Below are positions 17,502-26,042 of a stretch of 64,000 nucleotides of DNA, piece by piece (position 1 is the stretch's first letter; the number at the start of each line of letters is the position of its first letter). A program made the position numbers and the translations under genes. The notes beneath the pieces are model-generated. The model did no database searches. It saw only the letters and a program-made list of their open reading frames with translations, and was not told the DNA's origin. This DNA comes from CALJXB01 sp965225935 (lineage in GTDB: Bacteria > Pseudomonadota > Alphaproteobacteria > Kiloniellales > JAKSDN01): NCBI GenBank assembly GCA_965225935.1, contig CBDDCC010000011.1:271791-335790 (forward strand), in the 5' to 3' direction.

Positions 17502-20500
17502 GTGCCCAAGCGTAGCGACATCGACTCGATCCTGATCATCGGCGCCGGGCCGATCGTGATCGGTCAGGCCTGCGAGTTCGACTACTCGGGGGCGCAGGCC
17601 TGCAAGGCTCTCAAGGAGGAGGGCTACCGGGTGGTGCTGGTGAACTCCAACCCGGCCACCATCATGACCGACCCGGGCCTGGCGGACGCCACCTACGTGG
17701 AGCCGATCACGCCGCAGGTGCTGGCCAAGATCCTCGCGCGCGAGAAGCCCGACGCCCTGCTCCCCACCATGGGCGGCCAGACGGCTCTGAACACGGCCCT
17801 TACTCTCGAGCGGCAGGGCGTGCTTGCGGAGCACGGCGTCGAGATGATCGGCGCCAAGGCCGACGTCATCGACAAGGCCGAGGACCGGCTGCTGTTCCGC
17901 CAGGCCATGGAGAAGATCGGCATCGATTGCCCGCGCTCGCGCCTCGCCAAGACCTTGGAAGAGGCCGAGGCGGCGCTGGAGGAGATCGGCCTGCCCGCCA
18001 TCATCCGTCCCTCCTTCACCTTGGGCGGGACCGGCGGCGGCATTGCCTACAACCGGGAGGAATACGAACAGATCGTGAGCGGCGGCCTGCGCGCCTCGCC
18101 GGTGAGCGAGATCCTGATCGAGCAGTCGGTGCTCGGCTGGAAGGAGTTCGAGATGGAGGTCGTGCGCGACCGGGCCGACAACTGCATCATCGTCTGCTCC
18201 ATCGAGAACGTCGATCCCATGGGCATCCACACGGGCGACTCCGTGACGGTGGCGCCGGCGCTGACGTTGACCGACAAGGAGTTCCAGATCATGCGAGACG
18301 CCTCGATCGCCTGCCTGCGGGAGATCGGCGTCGACACCGGCGGCTCCAACGTCCAGTTCGCGGTCGACCCCGAGACGGGCCGTATGGTCGTCATCGAGAT
18401 GAACCCGCGGGTCTCGCGCTCCTCCGCCCTCGCGTCCAAGGCGACCGGGTTCCCCATCGCCAAGATCGCCGCCAAGCTCGCCGTCGGCTACACCCTGGAC
18501 GAGCTGGACAACGACATCACCCGCATCACGCCGGCCTCCTTCGAGCCCACCATCGACTACGTGGTCACCAAAATGCCCCGCTTCACCTTCGAGAAGTTCC
18601 CCGGGGCGGAGCCGTTGCTGACCACGGCGATGAAGTCGGTGGGCGAGGCCATGTCGATCGGGCGCTGCTTCGCCGAGTCGCTGCAGAAGGCGCTGCGCTC
18701 GATGGAGACGGGGCTGACCGGCCTCGACGAAGTGGACCTGCCGGGGACGACCCGCGAGGGGGGCCTGTCGGATCGGGAGGCGCTTCTGGCGTACCTCGGC
18801 GAGCCGCGGCCCGACCGGCTGCTCTCCGTCGCCCAAGCCATGCGCTGCGGCCTCGGTGTGGACGAGATCGCCCGCGCCACGGCCGTCGACCCCTGGTTCC
18901 TGCGCCAGATCGCCGGCATCGTCGCGGCCGAGACGCGGCTGCGCGCGGAGGGCCTGCCGCAAGACGCGGCGGAGCTGCGGGACCTGAAGAAGCTGGGCTT
19001 CTCCGATCAGCGCCTGGCGGAGCTGACCGGAGTGACGGTCTCCGAGGTCGCCACGCGGCGCCTGCACTGCCGGCTCGCGCCCGCCTACAAGCGGATTGAC
19101 ACCTGCGCCGGCGAGTTTCCCTCGGTCACGCCCTACATGTACTCGGCTTACGAGACCGGCTACGCGACCGACGGCCAGTTTCTCGGCAGCCAGTGCGAGG
19201 CCGATCCCAGCGAGCGGGAAAAGGTCATGATCCTGGGCGGCGGCCCCAACCGCATCGGCCAGGGGATCGAGTTCGACTATTGCTGCGTCCATGCCGCCTA
19301 CGCGCTCGCCGAGGCGGACTTCGAGACCATCATGGTCAATTGCAATCCGGAGACGGTGTCGACCGACTACGACACCTCCGACCGGCTCTATTTCGAGCCC
19401 CTGACGGCGGAGGACGTGATCGAGATTGCCCGGGTCGAGGCGTCGCGCGGTCGGCTGCGCGGCGTCATCGTGCAGTTCGGGGGGCAGACGCCGCTCAAGC
19501 TGGCCCATGCGCTGGAGGCCGCCGAGGTGCCGATCCTGGGCACCTCGCCGGACGCCATCGATTTGGCCGAGGACCGTCAGCGCTTCCAGCGCCTCTTGGC
19601 CGAGCTCGACCTGAAGCAGCCGACCAACGGCACCGCCACCTCGGTCGAGCAGGCGCGGGCCGAGGCGGAGCGCATCGGCTATCCCGTGCTGATCCGGCCG
19701 TCCTATGTGCTGGGCGGACGGGCCATGGAGATCGTCCACGAGAGGGCACAGCTCGAGCGCTATATCGCGAGCGCAGTCGAGGTCTCCGGCAAGAACCCGG
19801 TGCTGATCGACAGCTACCTGCGAGACGCCATCGAGGTCGATGTGGACGCCGTGTCGGACGGCCAGAACGTGTTCATCGCGGGCGTCATGGAGCACATCGA
19901 AGAGGCCGGCATCCATTCCGGCGATTCCGCCTGCGCCTTGCCGCCCCACAGCCTCCCTGAGGAAACCCTGAAGCGGATCGAAGAGCAGACGGCGGTGCTG
20001 GCCAAGGCGCTCGGCGTGGTCGGCCTGATGAACGTGCAGTTCGCGGTGCAGAACGGCGAGGTCTACATCCTCGAGGTCAATCCACGGGCCAGCCGCACCG
20101 TGCCCTTCGTGGCCAAGGCGACCGGCGTGCCGATCGCGAAGATCGCGGCCCGGGTCATGGCCGGCGCGCGGCTGGAGGAGTTCGAGCTCGAGCGCAGCCG
20201 AAACGGCCACACGGCCGTGAAGGAGGCGGTCTTCCCCTTCGCGCGCTTTCCCGGCGTCGACGTCATGCTGGGGCCGGAAATGCGCTCCACCGGAGAGGTC
20301 ATGGGCCTCGACCGCGACTTCGCGCGCGCCTTCCTGAAGTCCCAGCTTGGCGCCGGGGTGAACCTGCCGCAGTCGGGGCGGGTGTTCATCTCGGTACGCG
20401 ACGGCGACAAGCATGCCATGACGCCGCTGGCGCGGCAACTGAGCGACATGGGCTTCGAACTGGTCGCCACCTCGGGCACGGCGGCTCATCTGGTCGGCGC

Positions 20501-20777
20501 CGGGCTCGAAGTGGAGCGCATCAAGAAGTACTACGAGGGGCGGCCCAACGTGGTCGACGCGATGATCTCGGGCACCATCGATCTGGTTTTCAACACCACA
20601 GAGGGAACCAAGGCGATTGCCGATAGTTTTTCTTTGAGGCGTACCGCGCTGACCAACCAGATCCCCTACTATACGACGGTTTCCGGAGCCACGGCGGCCG
20701 TCGAGGCGATTGTCGCGTTGCGCAGCGGTCAGCTTGAAGTCGCTCCCCTACAGTCGTATTTTAGGGGATCGTTCTAG
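17502..20777 (+). CDS. carB: Carbamoyl-phosphate synthase large subunit
   Basis: Full-length large subunit, 1091 residues, with two homologous ATP-grasp halves. The first half opens SILIIGAGPIVIGQACEFDYSG. The second opens KVMILGGGPNRIGQGIEFDYCC near residue 570. The C-terminal MGS-like allosteric domain contains GFELVATSGTAAHL. The protein is intact, but the start is a GTG at 17502 created at the right border of the mobile element. The ribosome site available (AGGTTAGGGTAGG, about 17484-17496) belongs to the element, so translation of carB now depends on inserted DNA. The relict ATG start is 663 bp upstream. Confidence 0.98.
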   Translation: MPKRSDIDSILIIGAGPIVIGQACEFDYSGAQACKALKEEGYRVVLVNSNPATIMTDPGLADATYVEPITPQVLAKILAREKPDALLPTMGGQTALNTALTLERQGVLAEHGVEMIGAKADVIDKAEDRLLFRQAMEKIGIDCPRSRLAKTLEEAEAALEEIGLPAIIRPSFTLGGTGGGIAYNREEYEQIVSGGLRASPVSEILIEQSVLGWKEFEMEVVRDRADNCIIVCSIENVDPMGIHTGDSVTVAPALTLTDKEFQIMRDASIACLREIGVDTGGSNVQFAVDPETGRMVVIEMNPRVSRSSALASKATGFPIAKIAAKLAVGYTLDELDNDITRITPASFEPTIDYVVTKMPRFTFEKFPGAEPLLTTAMKSVGEAMSIGRCFAESLQKALRSMETGLTGLDEVDLPGTTREGGLSDREALLAYLGEPRPDRLLSVAQAMRCGLGVDEIARATAVDPWFLRQIAGIVAAETRLRAEGLPQDAAELRDLKKLGFSDQRLAELTGVTVSEVATRRLHCRLAPAYKRIDTCAGEFPSVTPYMYSAYETGYATDGQFLGSQCEADPSEREKVMILGGGPNRIGQGIEFDYCCVHAAYALAEADFETIMVNCNPETVSTDYDTSDRLYFEPLTAEDVIEIARVEASRGRLRGVIVQFGGQTPLKLAHALEAAEVPILGTSPDAIDLAEDRQRFQRLLAELDLKQPTNGTATSVEQARAEAERIGYPVLIRPSYVLGGRAMEIVHERAQLERYIASAVEVSGKNPVLIDSYLRDAIEVDVDAVSDGQNVFIAGVMEHIEEAGIHSGDSACALPPHSLPEETLKRIEEQTAVLAKALGVVGLMNVQFAVQNGEVYILEVNPRASRTVPFVAKATGVPIAKIAARVMAGARLEEFELERSRNGHTAVKEAVFPFARFPGVDVMLGPEMRSTGEVMGLDRDFARAFLKSQLGAGVNLPQSGRVFISVRDGDKHAMTPLARQLSDMGFELVATSGTAAHLVGAGLEVERIKKYYEGRPNVVDAMISGTIDLVFNTTEGTKAIADSFSLRRTALTNQIPYYTTVSGATAAVEAIVALRSGQLEVAPLQSYFRGSF
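17503..17532 (+). repeat. 30-bp direct repeat, downstream copy (active carB start)
   Basis: Perfect copy of 16840-16869. Together the copies look like a target-site duplication around the element. Only the base before the repeat differs (G here, A upstream), which changes the start codon from ATG to GTG. Confidence 0.9.
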
Positions 20778-20856
20778 TACGGCATGCCTTCCCGACTGCC
20801 GGGGCAGAGCCCGGGGGTAGGGAGTTCCTTGCTGTCGATCCCGGGGCTTTTTACGC

Positions 20857-21333
20857 ATGATCGAAAGAATGCCCATCACCAAGCAGGGTCTGACCCAGCT
20901 TGAAGAAGAGCTGAAGCATCTGAAGTCGGTGGCGCGGCCGGAGGTGATCCGTGCGATCGCCCAGGCGCGCGAGCACGGCGACCTGTCGGAGAACGCGGAG
21001 TACCATGCCGCGCGCGAACGCCAGAGCTTCATCGAAGGCCGGCTGGCGGAGCTGGAGGACAAGATCGCCCGCTCGGAGGTCATCGACGTCACGCTGCTGT
21101 CGGGCGAAACCGTCAAGTTCGGCGCCACCGTCAAGATCGTCGACGAAGAGACCGACGAGGAGCTGACCTATCAGCTGGTCGGCGAGGTCGAGGCCGATGT
21201 GAAGTCCGGCCGCCTGGCGATCAACGCGCCGCTCGCCCGTTCTCTCATCGGCAAGTCGGTGGGCGACTCGGTCGAGGTGGTGACACCCAAGGGCGAGAAG
21301 GGCTACGAGATCCTCGAGGTCAAGTTCGCCTGA
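20857..21333 (+). CDS. greA: Transcription elongation factor GreA
   Basis: A 158-residue GreA, which binds the RNA polymerase secondary channel and stimulates cleavage of backtracked transcripts. The N-terminal coiled coil carries the acidic tip (REHGDLSENAEYHAARERQ). The C-terminal FKBP-like domain contains LARSLIGKSVGDSVEV. ATG at 20857 is used; a second ATG four codons later (MPITKQG) is a possible alternative start. It is 79 bp downstream of carB, a common alphaproteobacterial pairing. Confidence 0.98.
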   Translation: MIERMPITKQGLTQLEEELKHLKSVARPEVIRAIAQAREHGDLSENAEYHAARERQSFIEGRLAELEDKIARSEVIDVTLLSGETVKFGATVKIVDEETDEELTYQLVGEVEADVKSGRLAINAPLARSLIGKSVGDSVEVVTPKGEKGYEILEVKFA

Positions 21334-21392
21334 TCGCGCCGCCAGCGGCGAGGCGTGGTTTCCGCTCCCGACCTGCCTTCAATCAGCCAACG

Positions 21393-21890
21393 CTATTCGG
21401 TCGATTCGGTCTCGGCCCGCTCCGGATCGATCGGCACGCCCGGCTGCTTTTTCGAGGTGCGGATCACCTGGATGGTCTGCACCGTCGCCACGTGGGGGGC
21501 GGCGGTGAGGCGCGTGGTGAGCTCGTTCTCGTGCGCCGTGTTGCGGGCGACGATCTTCAGCACGAAGTCGTGCGGCCCGCGGGCCATGTGGCACTCCCGC
21601 ACCTCCGGCCAGGCCGCCATGGTGGCCTCGAACGCCTCCAGCACGGCTTCCGACTGGCTGTCGAGGCCGACGAGCGCGAAGAAGGCGACCTCGAAGCCGA
21701 TCCGCTCGCCGTCGAGGTCGGCGTGATAGCCGCGGATGAAGCCGGCCTCCTCGAGCGCCCTCACCCGCCTGAGGCAGGGCGGCGCCGAGATGCCGGCGCG
21801 CTGGGCCAGGGTGACGTTCGTCATGCGTCCCTCGTCCTGCAGGTCGCGCAGGATCTTGAGGTCGATCTTGTCGAGCTTGACGCGGCGCAT
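21393..21890 (-). CDS. Lrp/AsnC-family regulator
   Basis: A 165-residue regulator with an N-terminal winged helix-turn-helix (LDKIDLKILRDLQDEGRM, then LAQRAGISAPPCLRRVRALEEAGFI) and a C-terminal RAM/ligand-sensing domain (VRECHMARGPHDFVLKIVARN). ATG at 21890 (MRRVKLDK) is chosen because it opens the HTH domain; the frame continues open upstream but without family similarity. It is divergent from trxB over a 222 bp region, suggesting that it may act there. Convergent with greA. Confidence 0.92.
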   Translation of the reverse strand: MRRVKLDKIDLKILRDLQDEGRMTNVTLAQRAGISAPPCLRRVRALEEAGFIRGYHADLDGERIGFEVAFFALVGLDSQSEAVLEAFEATMAAWPEVRECHMARGPHDFVLKIVARNTAHENELTTRLTAAPHVATVQTIQVIRTSKKQPGVPIDPERAETESTE

Positions 21891-22112
21891 GGGGAGCGAA
21901 GGCGGTTCGGATCGTTTCGGTTCTGCGACAATTCGAGCAATGATATTACCCAGGCCGCCGCAAGCCGCCAAGTGGCGCGCGGCCTCCCGGCGACGCGTTC
22001 GGCCATACGGGCTCCACCCCGGCGGCGAGGCCAAGCAGAAGCTTGAAGGCCGGCCCCGGCCGCCGTATCTAGAAGCATCCTTTCTCTCCGCGTTACCGAA
22101 AGCCGCGCCATC

Positions 22113-23081
22113 ATGACCCAAAGCCATCACAGCAAGGTTCTGATCCTCGGATCGGGGCCGGCGGGCTACACCGCTGCCATCTACGCCGCCCGCGCCAACT
22201 TGGAGCCCCTGCTGGTCTCCGGCATGGAAGAGGGCGGCCAACTCTCCATCACCACGGACGTCGAAAACTACCCCGGCTTCGCCGACGTCATCCAGGGACC
22301 CTGGCTCATGGAGCAGATGAAGGCCCAGGCGGACCACGTGGGCACGAAGCTGGTTTCCGACCTCGTCGTCGAGGTCGACCTTGGCCAGCGGCCGTTCCGC
22401 TGCGTCGGCGATTCGGGCGACCTCTACACGGGCGACAGCCTGATCGTCGCGACCGGCGCCCAGGCGCGCTGGCTCGGGCTGCCGAACGAGACCCGGTTCC
22501 GCGGCTTCGGCGTCTCGGCCTGCGCCACTTGCGACGGCTTCTTCTACCGCGGCAAGGAGGTGGCGGTCGTCGGCGGCGGCAACACGGCGGTGGAGGAGGC
22601 GATCTTCCTCACCAATTTCGCCAGCAAGGTGACCGTCATCCACCGGCGCGACGCCCTAAGGGCCGAGAAGATCCTGCAGGACCGCCTGTTCAAGAACGAC
22701 AAGATCGAGATGCTGTGGGACCACGTGGTGGACGACGTGCTGGGCGGCGACGAGCCGCTCGGCGTCACCGGCGTGCGCGTGCGCAATGTCAAGAACGGCG
22801 AGCTCAACGAATTGTCGCTGGACGGGCTCTTCATCGCCATCGGGCATGATCCCGCGACCGCGCTGTTTCGCGGCAAGCTGGACATGGATGCGGAAAACTA
22901 CATCCTGACCCGACCCGATTCGACCGCGAGCAGCGTCCCGGGAGTCTTTGCCGCCGGCGACGTGCGGGACAAGGTCTATCGCCAGGCGGTCACCGCCGCG
23001 GGGATGGGCTGCATGGCGGCTCTGGAGGCCGAGAAGTTCCTCGCCGAGATGGAGAGCGAGGAGGTTCAGGCAGCCCAGTAG
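22113..23081 (+). CDS. trxB: Thioredoxin-disulfide reductase
   Basis: A 322-residue low-molecular-weight thioredoxin reductase. FAD-binding GSGPAGYTAAIYAAR is near residue 14. The redox-active pair is C137-x-x-C140 (CATCDGFF). The NADPH-binding VVGGGNTAVEEA and HRRDALRAEKI follow, and the C-terminal FAD motif is GVFAAGDVRDKVYRQA. It keeps cytosolic thioredoxin reduced. Flanked by lrp (divergent) and lysR (downstream, same strand), a recurring alphaproteobacterial arrangement. Confidence 0.98.
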   Translation: MTQSHHSKVLILGSGPAGYTAAIYAARANLEPLLVSGMEEGGQLSITTDVENYPGFADVIQGPWLMEQMKAQADHVGTKLVSDLVVEVDLGQRPFRCVGDSGDLYTGDSLIVATGAQARWLGLPNETRFRGFGVSACATCDGFFYRGKEVAVVGGGNTAVEEAIFLTNFASKVTVIHRRDALRAEKILQDRLFKNDKIEMLWDHVVDDVLGGDEPLGVTGVRVRNVKNGELNELSLDGLFIAIGHDPATALFRGKLDMDAENYILTRPDSTASSVPGVFAAGDVRDKVYRQAVTAAGMGCMAALEAEKFLAEMESEEVQAAQ

Positions 23082-23237
23082 GGCGAGCCGGACGAGAGAC
23101 TTTCCGCATCCCCTTGCCTATACTCCCGCTCTTGTAGTCGGGCTCCCCGGGGTGGACCCCAGGTGGGGGGACTTCGTCCAGCCTTGGACCAACCCGGCCG
23201 GCGCGTCCCGGCACCGGGATCGAGGGAACGGTCGAGC

Positions 23238-24128
23238 ATGGATTGGGACAAGCTGCGCATTTTCCACGCCGTGGCCGAGGCCGGCAGCTTCACCCATGCC
23301 GGTGAGAAGCTGAACCTCAGCCAATCGGCCGTCAGCCGTCAGATCAGCGCGCTGGAGGGCAGCCTGAAGGTGCCGCTCTTCCACCGCCATGCGCGGGGGC
23401 TCATCCTGACCGAGCAGGGCGACCTCCTCTACCACACGGCGCACGAGGTCTTCGGCAAGCTCGCCATGACCGAGGCGCTGCTGACCGAAAGCAAGGACCG
23501 GCCGCGAGGAGAGCTCAGGATCAACACCACGGTGGCCTTCGGCTCCACTTGGCTGGCACCGCGGGTGAAGGAGTTCCTGGACACCTTTCCGGAGATCGAG
23601 ATGCACCTGATCCTCTCGGACCGCGCCCTCGACCTCACGGTCCGCGAGGCCGACGTGGCGATCCGCCTGACGCCGCCCACTCAGGCGGAGCTGATCCAGC
23701 GCCATCTCCTGACCGTGCACATGCACATCTTCGCCTCGGCCGCCTACATCAAGCGCCACGGCATGCCGGCCAGCGCCGAGGACCTGGACGACCACCGCAT
23801 GATCGTCTACGGGCACGACACCAGTCCTCCGGTTCCCGACGTCAACTGGCCCTTGCGGATCGGCCGCAAATCGAACGACATGCGCCGGCCGGCGCTTACC
23901 GTGAACAACGTCTACGCCATCATGCGGGCGGTCCAGAACGGCGCCGGCCTGGGGGCGCTGCCCCAGTTCATGGCGCAGGACGACAACGAGCTGGTGCGGG
24001 TGCTGCCGGAAGTGGAGGGCCCCAGGATCGACGCTTTCTTCGTCTATCCCGAGGAACTGCGCGCCTCGAAGCGGATCGCCGTGTTCCGGGACTTCCTGCT
24101 GCGCAAGGTGGCCGAATCGCGTTTCTAG
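23238..24128 (+). CDS. LysR-family transcriptional regulator
   Basis: A 296-residue LysR regulator. The N-terminal winged helix is LRIFHAVAEAGSFTHAGEKL, then LSQSAVSRQISALEG; the C-terminal periplasmic-binding-like effector domain starts near residue 90. ATG at 23238 (MDWDKLRIF) matches the usual LysR start; the open frame upstream lacks family features. It lies 156 bp after trxB on the same strand. The effector and target genes are unknown. The next 490 bp are non-coding and structured. Confidence 0.93.
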   Translation: MDWDKLRIFHAVAEAGSFTHAGEKLNLSQSAVSRQISALEGSLKVPLFHRHARGLILTEQGDLLYHTAHEVFGKLAMTEALLTESKDRPRGELRINTTVAFGSTWLAPRVKEFLDTFPEIEMHLILSDRALDLTVREADVAIRLTPPTQAELIQRHLLTVHMHIFASAAYIKRHGMPASAEDLDDHRMIVYGHDTSPPVPDVNWPLRIGRKSNDMRRPALTVNNVYAIMRAVQNGAGLGALPQFMAQDDNELVRVLPEVEGPRIDAFFVYPEELRASKRIAVFRDFLLRKVAESRF

Positions 24129-24206
24129 GACCCAGATGTCTCTAAGTCTCAAAGGTCGATGTCTCTAAACCCCAAACGTCCGAAAAAGTTCCAAACGGTA
24201 ATCAAG

Positions 24207-24237
24207 GGCCAGCTATGCGCTGGACGCATAGCTGGCC
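24207..24237. repeat. 13-bp perfect inverted repeat
   Basis: GGCCAGCTATGCG, loop CTGGA, CGCATAGCTGGCC. It is not followed by a T-tract, so it is not a standard terminator. It may be a protein-binding palindrome, an RNA element in the lysR 3' region or a dispersed repeat unit. Confidence 0.6.
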
Positions 24238-24288
24238 TGCACAAATGCTCTTGTCAATCTAAAGCCCTGTCCCTATTTTCCTGACTGT

Positions 24289-24445
24289 GGATGTTGCATT
24301 GCAGCATCCGGGCCTTCCGGCGGCTTGCCGCCGAAGGCGTGTCTGGGCGCGAGGCCCGGACACATTCAGGGTCTTCGGATCCTACGTCTCCCAGACGTAA
24401 AGCCTCCCTGTTCGACTTGCCGGGGCCTTTGGCCCCGGCTTTTTT
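24289..24445 (+). ncRNA. Candidate structured small RNA (about 157 nt)
   Basis: Six consecutive stem-loops can be read on the plus strand. SL1 GGATGTTGC/GCAGCATCC (24289-24309). SL2 GCCTTCCGGCGGC/GCCGCCGAAGGC with one bulge (24312-24338). SL3 GTGTCTGGGC/GCCCGGACAC with one G-T pair (24339-24363). SL4 AGGGTC-TTCG-GATCCT, a UUCG tetraloop closed by C-G (24368-24383). SL5 TACGTCT-CCC-AGACGTA (24383-24399, sharing its first base with SL4). SL6 is the terminator. No plus-strand gene follows for 1.6 kb, so it is not an attenuator. It does not match the SRP, tmRNA or RNase P RNA landmarks I know. It could instead be the 3' end of the lysR transcript. Confidence 0.5.
24419..24445 (+). terminator. Intrinsic (rho-independent) terminator
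   Basis: GCCGGGGCC, loop TTT, GGCCCCGGC, then six T residues (24440-24445). A 9-bp GC stem plus T-tract in the plus direction only. Confidence 0.88.
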
Positions 24446-24618
24446 CATCTGGGCCTCGCCCGGGCTTTCAGGCATGCAGATTTTGCAGGTCGAGAGGCCA
24501 CTATCCCTCCACGGTCGGCGCCCAGGTGAACGAAAACTCGGGAAACGCCTCTATTGTCCTCATAAAGCCCTTAACGGACGATCCGTGCCTGAATGACCGA
24601 CCGATCCGGTTGACGCGG

Positions 24619-25851
24619 TCAGGCCTGTGGCGGGTCCGGCTGAGGCAGCAGTTGCTCCAGGGTATGGGTACGGGCTTCCCGGGTGCTGGCGGCGTAATCG
24701 CCCAGCACGGACTGGACGTCGTCGGGCCAGCCGTCGCCCGGGTCGAATGACAGGCCCAGCATCCGCACCAGGTCGCCCAGGTTGACCGTGGAGAGATCGC
24801 GGCTGAGCAGCCAGCGGCCGCCGGAACGTGCCACGATGCGGCCGCGGCGCAGGGCGCGCAGAACCAGGTCGAGATCCGCCAAGGTGGCCGGCAGGCCGCG
24901 GGCCAGCGCCCGTTCTCGCAGCGTCCGGCCCTCCCGGTTGGCCCGCCGCAGTCGCAGCAGAAGCGTCAGGGCGAGGGCGATCTGGTCGCCGGGGCCGCTG
25001 CCGCGCCGCCGGCGGTCCTCGACGGCGCGCCATTCCGGCAGGGCGGCCGCCACCTCGGCCCCGTAGATGACGACGGCCCAGGAGAGGTACATCCACAACA
25101 GGAAGATCGGGATGGCGGCGAGGGCGCCGTAGATCATCTGATAGGTGGGGAAGTTGCGCAGGTAGAGACCGAAGCCGACCTTGAGCGCCTCGAGCAGCAG
25201 GGTGGAGACCAGCGCTCCGAGCAGCGCGTGCTTGAGGGTCACGGCCCGGTTGGGCACGACCAGGAAGAGCAGCGTGAAGCCCAGCACCGCGAGCAGCGCC
25301 GGCAGCAGGCGCGCAACGACAAGGCTGGGCGTTTCGTCCTCCAGGCTCGGCAACTGGACGGCCGCGAAGGCATAGCTGGACAGCGACAGGGAAGCGCCGA
25401 GCAGAAGAGGTCCCAGGGTCAGCAGCGCCCAGTAGACCAGGAAGCGCAGCACCAGCGGCCGCGGCTCGGTGACGCGCCAGATCGCGTTCAGGCCGCCGGT
25501 GATGGTGTTCAGCAGCAGCACCGCCACCAGGCCGAGCCCGACGATGCCCACGCCGGTCATGCGGTTGGCGTTTTCCATGAAGGTGGTGATTTGCGCGCTG
25601 ACCGCCTCGCTGAGATCGGCCGGCAGGATCTCGAACACCAGGGATTGCAGCTGCTGGCGCTCCTGGTCGAAGCTGTCGAAGGCGGAGAGGAGAGCGAAGC
25701 CGACCGTGAGCAGCGGAACCAGCGCCAACAGGGAGGTGTAGCTCAGCGCCGCCGCCGTGCGCGGCCCCCCGTCGGCCAGGAACCTGCGGCCGCTGTAGAG
25801 CATCACGCGTCCGAAATCGGCCAGGCGCGGTGGCAGGGTGGGCGCTTGCAT
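24619..25851 (-). CDS. YihY/BrkB-family inner-membrane protein
   Basis: A 410-residue multi-spanning membrane protein of the YihY/virulence factor BrkB family (historically misnamed RNase BN). Family marks are GPRTAAALSYTSLLALVPLLTVGFALL, then GLGLVAVLLLNTITGGLNAIWRV and LKVGFGLYLRNFPTYQMIYGALAAIPIFLLWMYLSW. About six membrane segments precede a cytoplasmic C-terminal winged-helix-like tail (about residues 290-410). AAGGAG is 9 nt before the ATG at 25851 (MQAPTLPP), preferred over the ATG at 25869. Transport function is unproven for the family. Confidence 0.9.
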   Translation of the reverse strand: MQAPTLPPRLADFGRVMLYSGRRFLADGGPRTAAALSYTSLLALVPLLTVGFALLSAFDSFDQERQQLQSLVFEILPADLSEAVSAQITTFMENANRMTGVGIVGLGLVAVLLLNTITGGLNAIWRVTEPRPLVLRFLVYWALLTLGPLLLGASLSLSSYAFAAVQLPSLEDETPSLVVARLLPALLAVLGFTLLFLVVPNRAVTLKHALLGALVSTLLLEALKVGFGLYLRNFPTYQMIYGALAAIPIFLLWMYLSWAVVIYGAEVAAALPEWRAVEDRRRRGSGPGDQIALALTLLLRLRRANREGRTLRERALARGLPATLADLDLVLRALRRGRIVARSGGRWLLSRDLSTVNLGDLVRMLGLSFDPGDGWPDDVQSVLGDYAASTREARTHTLEQLLPQPDPPQA

Positions 25852-26042
25852 CAACCATCTCTCCTTCATGCCGCATCGACCCCTTCGTGAGGGCTCATGA
25901 TAGGGCAAAGTCCTGCGAAAGCGATGGCGGCGGACCGCCGGGGACGCCGCCGCGGGCTGGCCCCGGTCCATTTGACCCCCGGGAGCCTTGGTGTAGGATG
26001 CGGCCAGATTCCGGGGAAATCGAAGGCACCTGAGAGAGCAGA

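Larger units (their letters stand above)
16870..17502. mobile_element. GxxExxY element inserted at the carB start
   Basis: A 633 bp insert bounded by the 30 bp direct repeats 16840-16869 and 17503-17532. Inside are imperfect inverted ends: ACCACAGAGGCACAGAGG (16897-16914) against the reverse complement of 17449-17474, which adds ACACGGAG between the same two blocks. A near-direct repeat GGTTCCCTTGGAA (16956) / GGTTCCCCTGGAA (17472) also occurs. The only gene inside is the GxxExxY nuclease-fold protein. The insert is AT-richer than carB. No transposase-like gene is present. The mobility claim is inferred from the duplication and the inverted ends. Confidence 0.75.
24129..24618. other. Structured non-coding region between convergent genes
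   Basis: 490 bp with no supported protein gene. It contains a 13-bp perfect hairpin (24207-24237) and a run of six consecutive stem-loops ending in an intrinsic terminator (24289-24445, plus strand), annotated separately. The remaining sequence to 24618 shows nothing recognisable. Confidence 0.6.

Noticed and set aside
17487..20489. 1000-codon open frame antisense to carB
   Set aside because: Shadow of carB codon bias; no domains and no ribosome site.
20790..20845. Terminator between carB and greA
   Set aside because: GC-rich partial hairpin with a bulge and no T-tract after it; the short gap suggests read-through.
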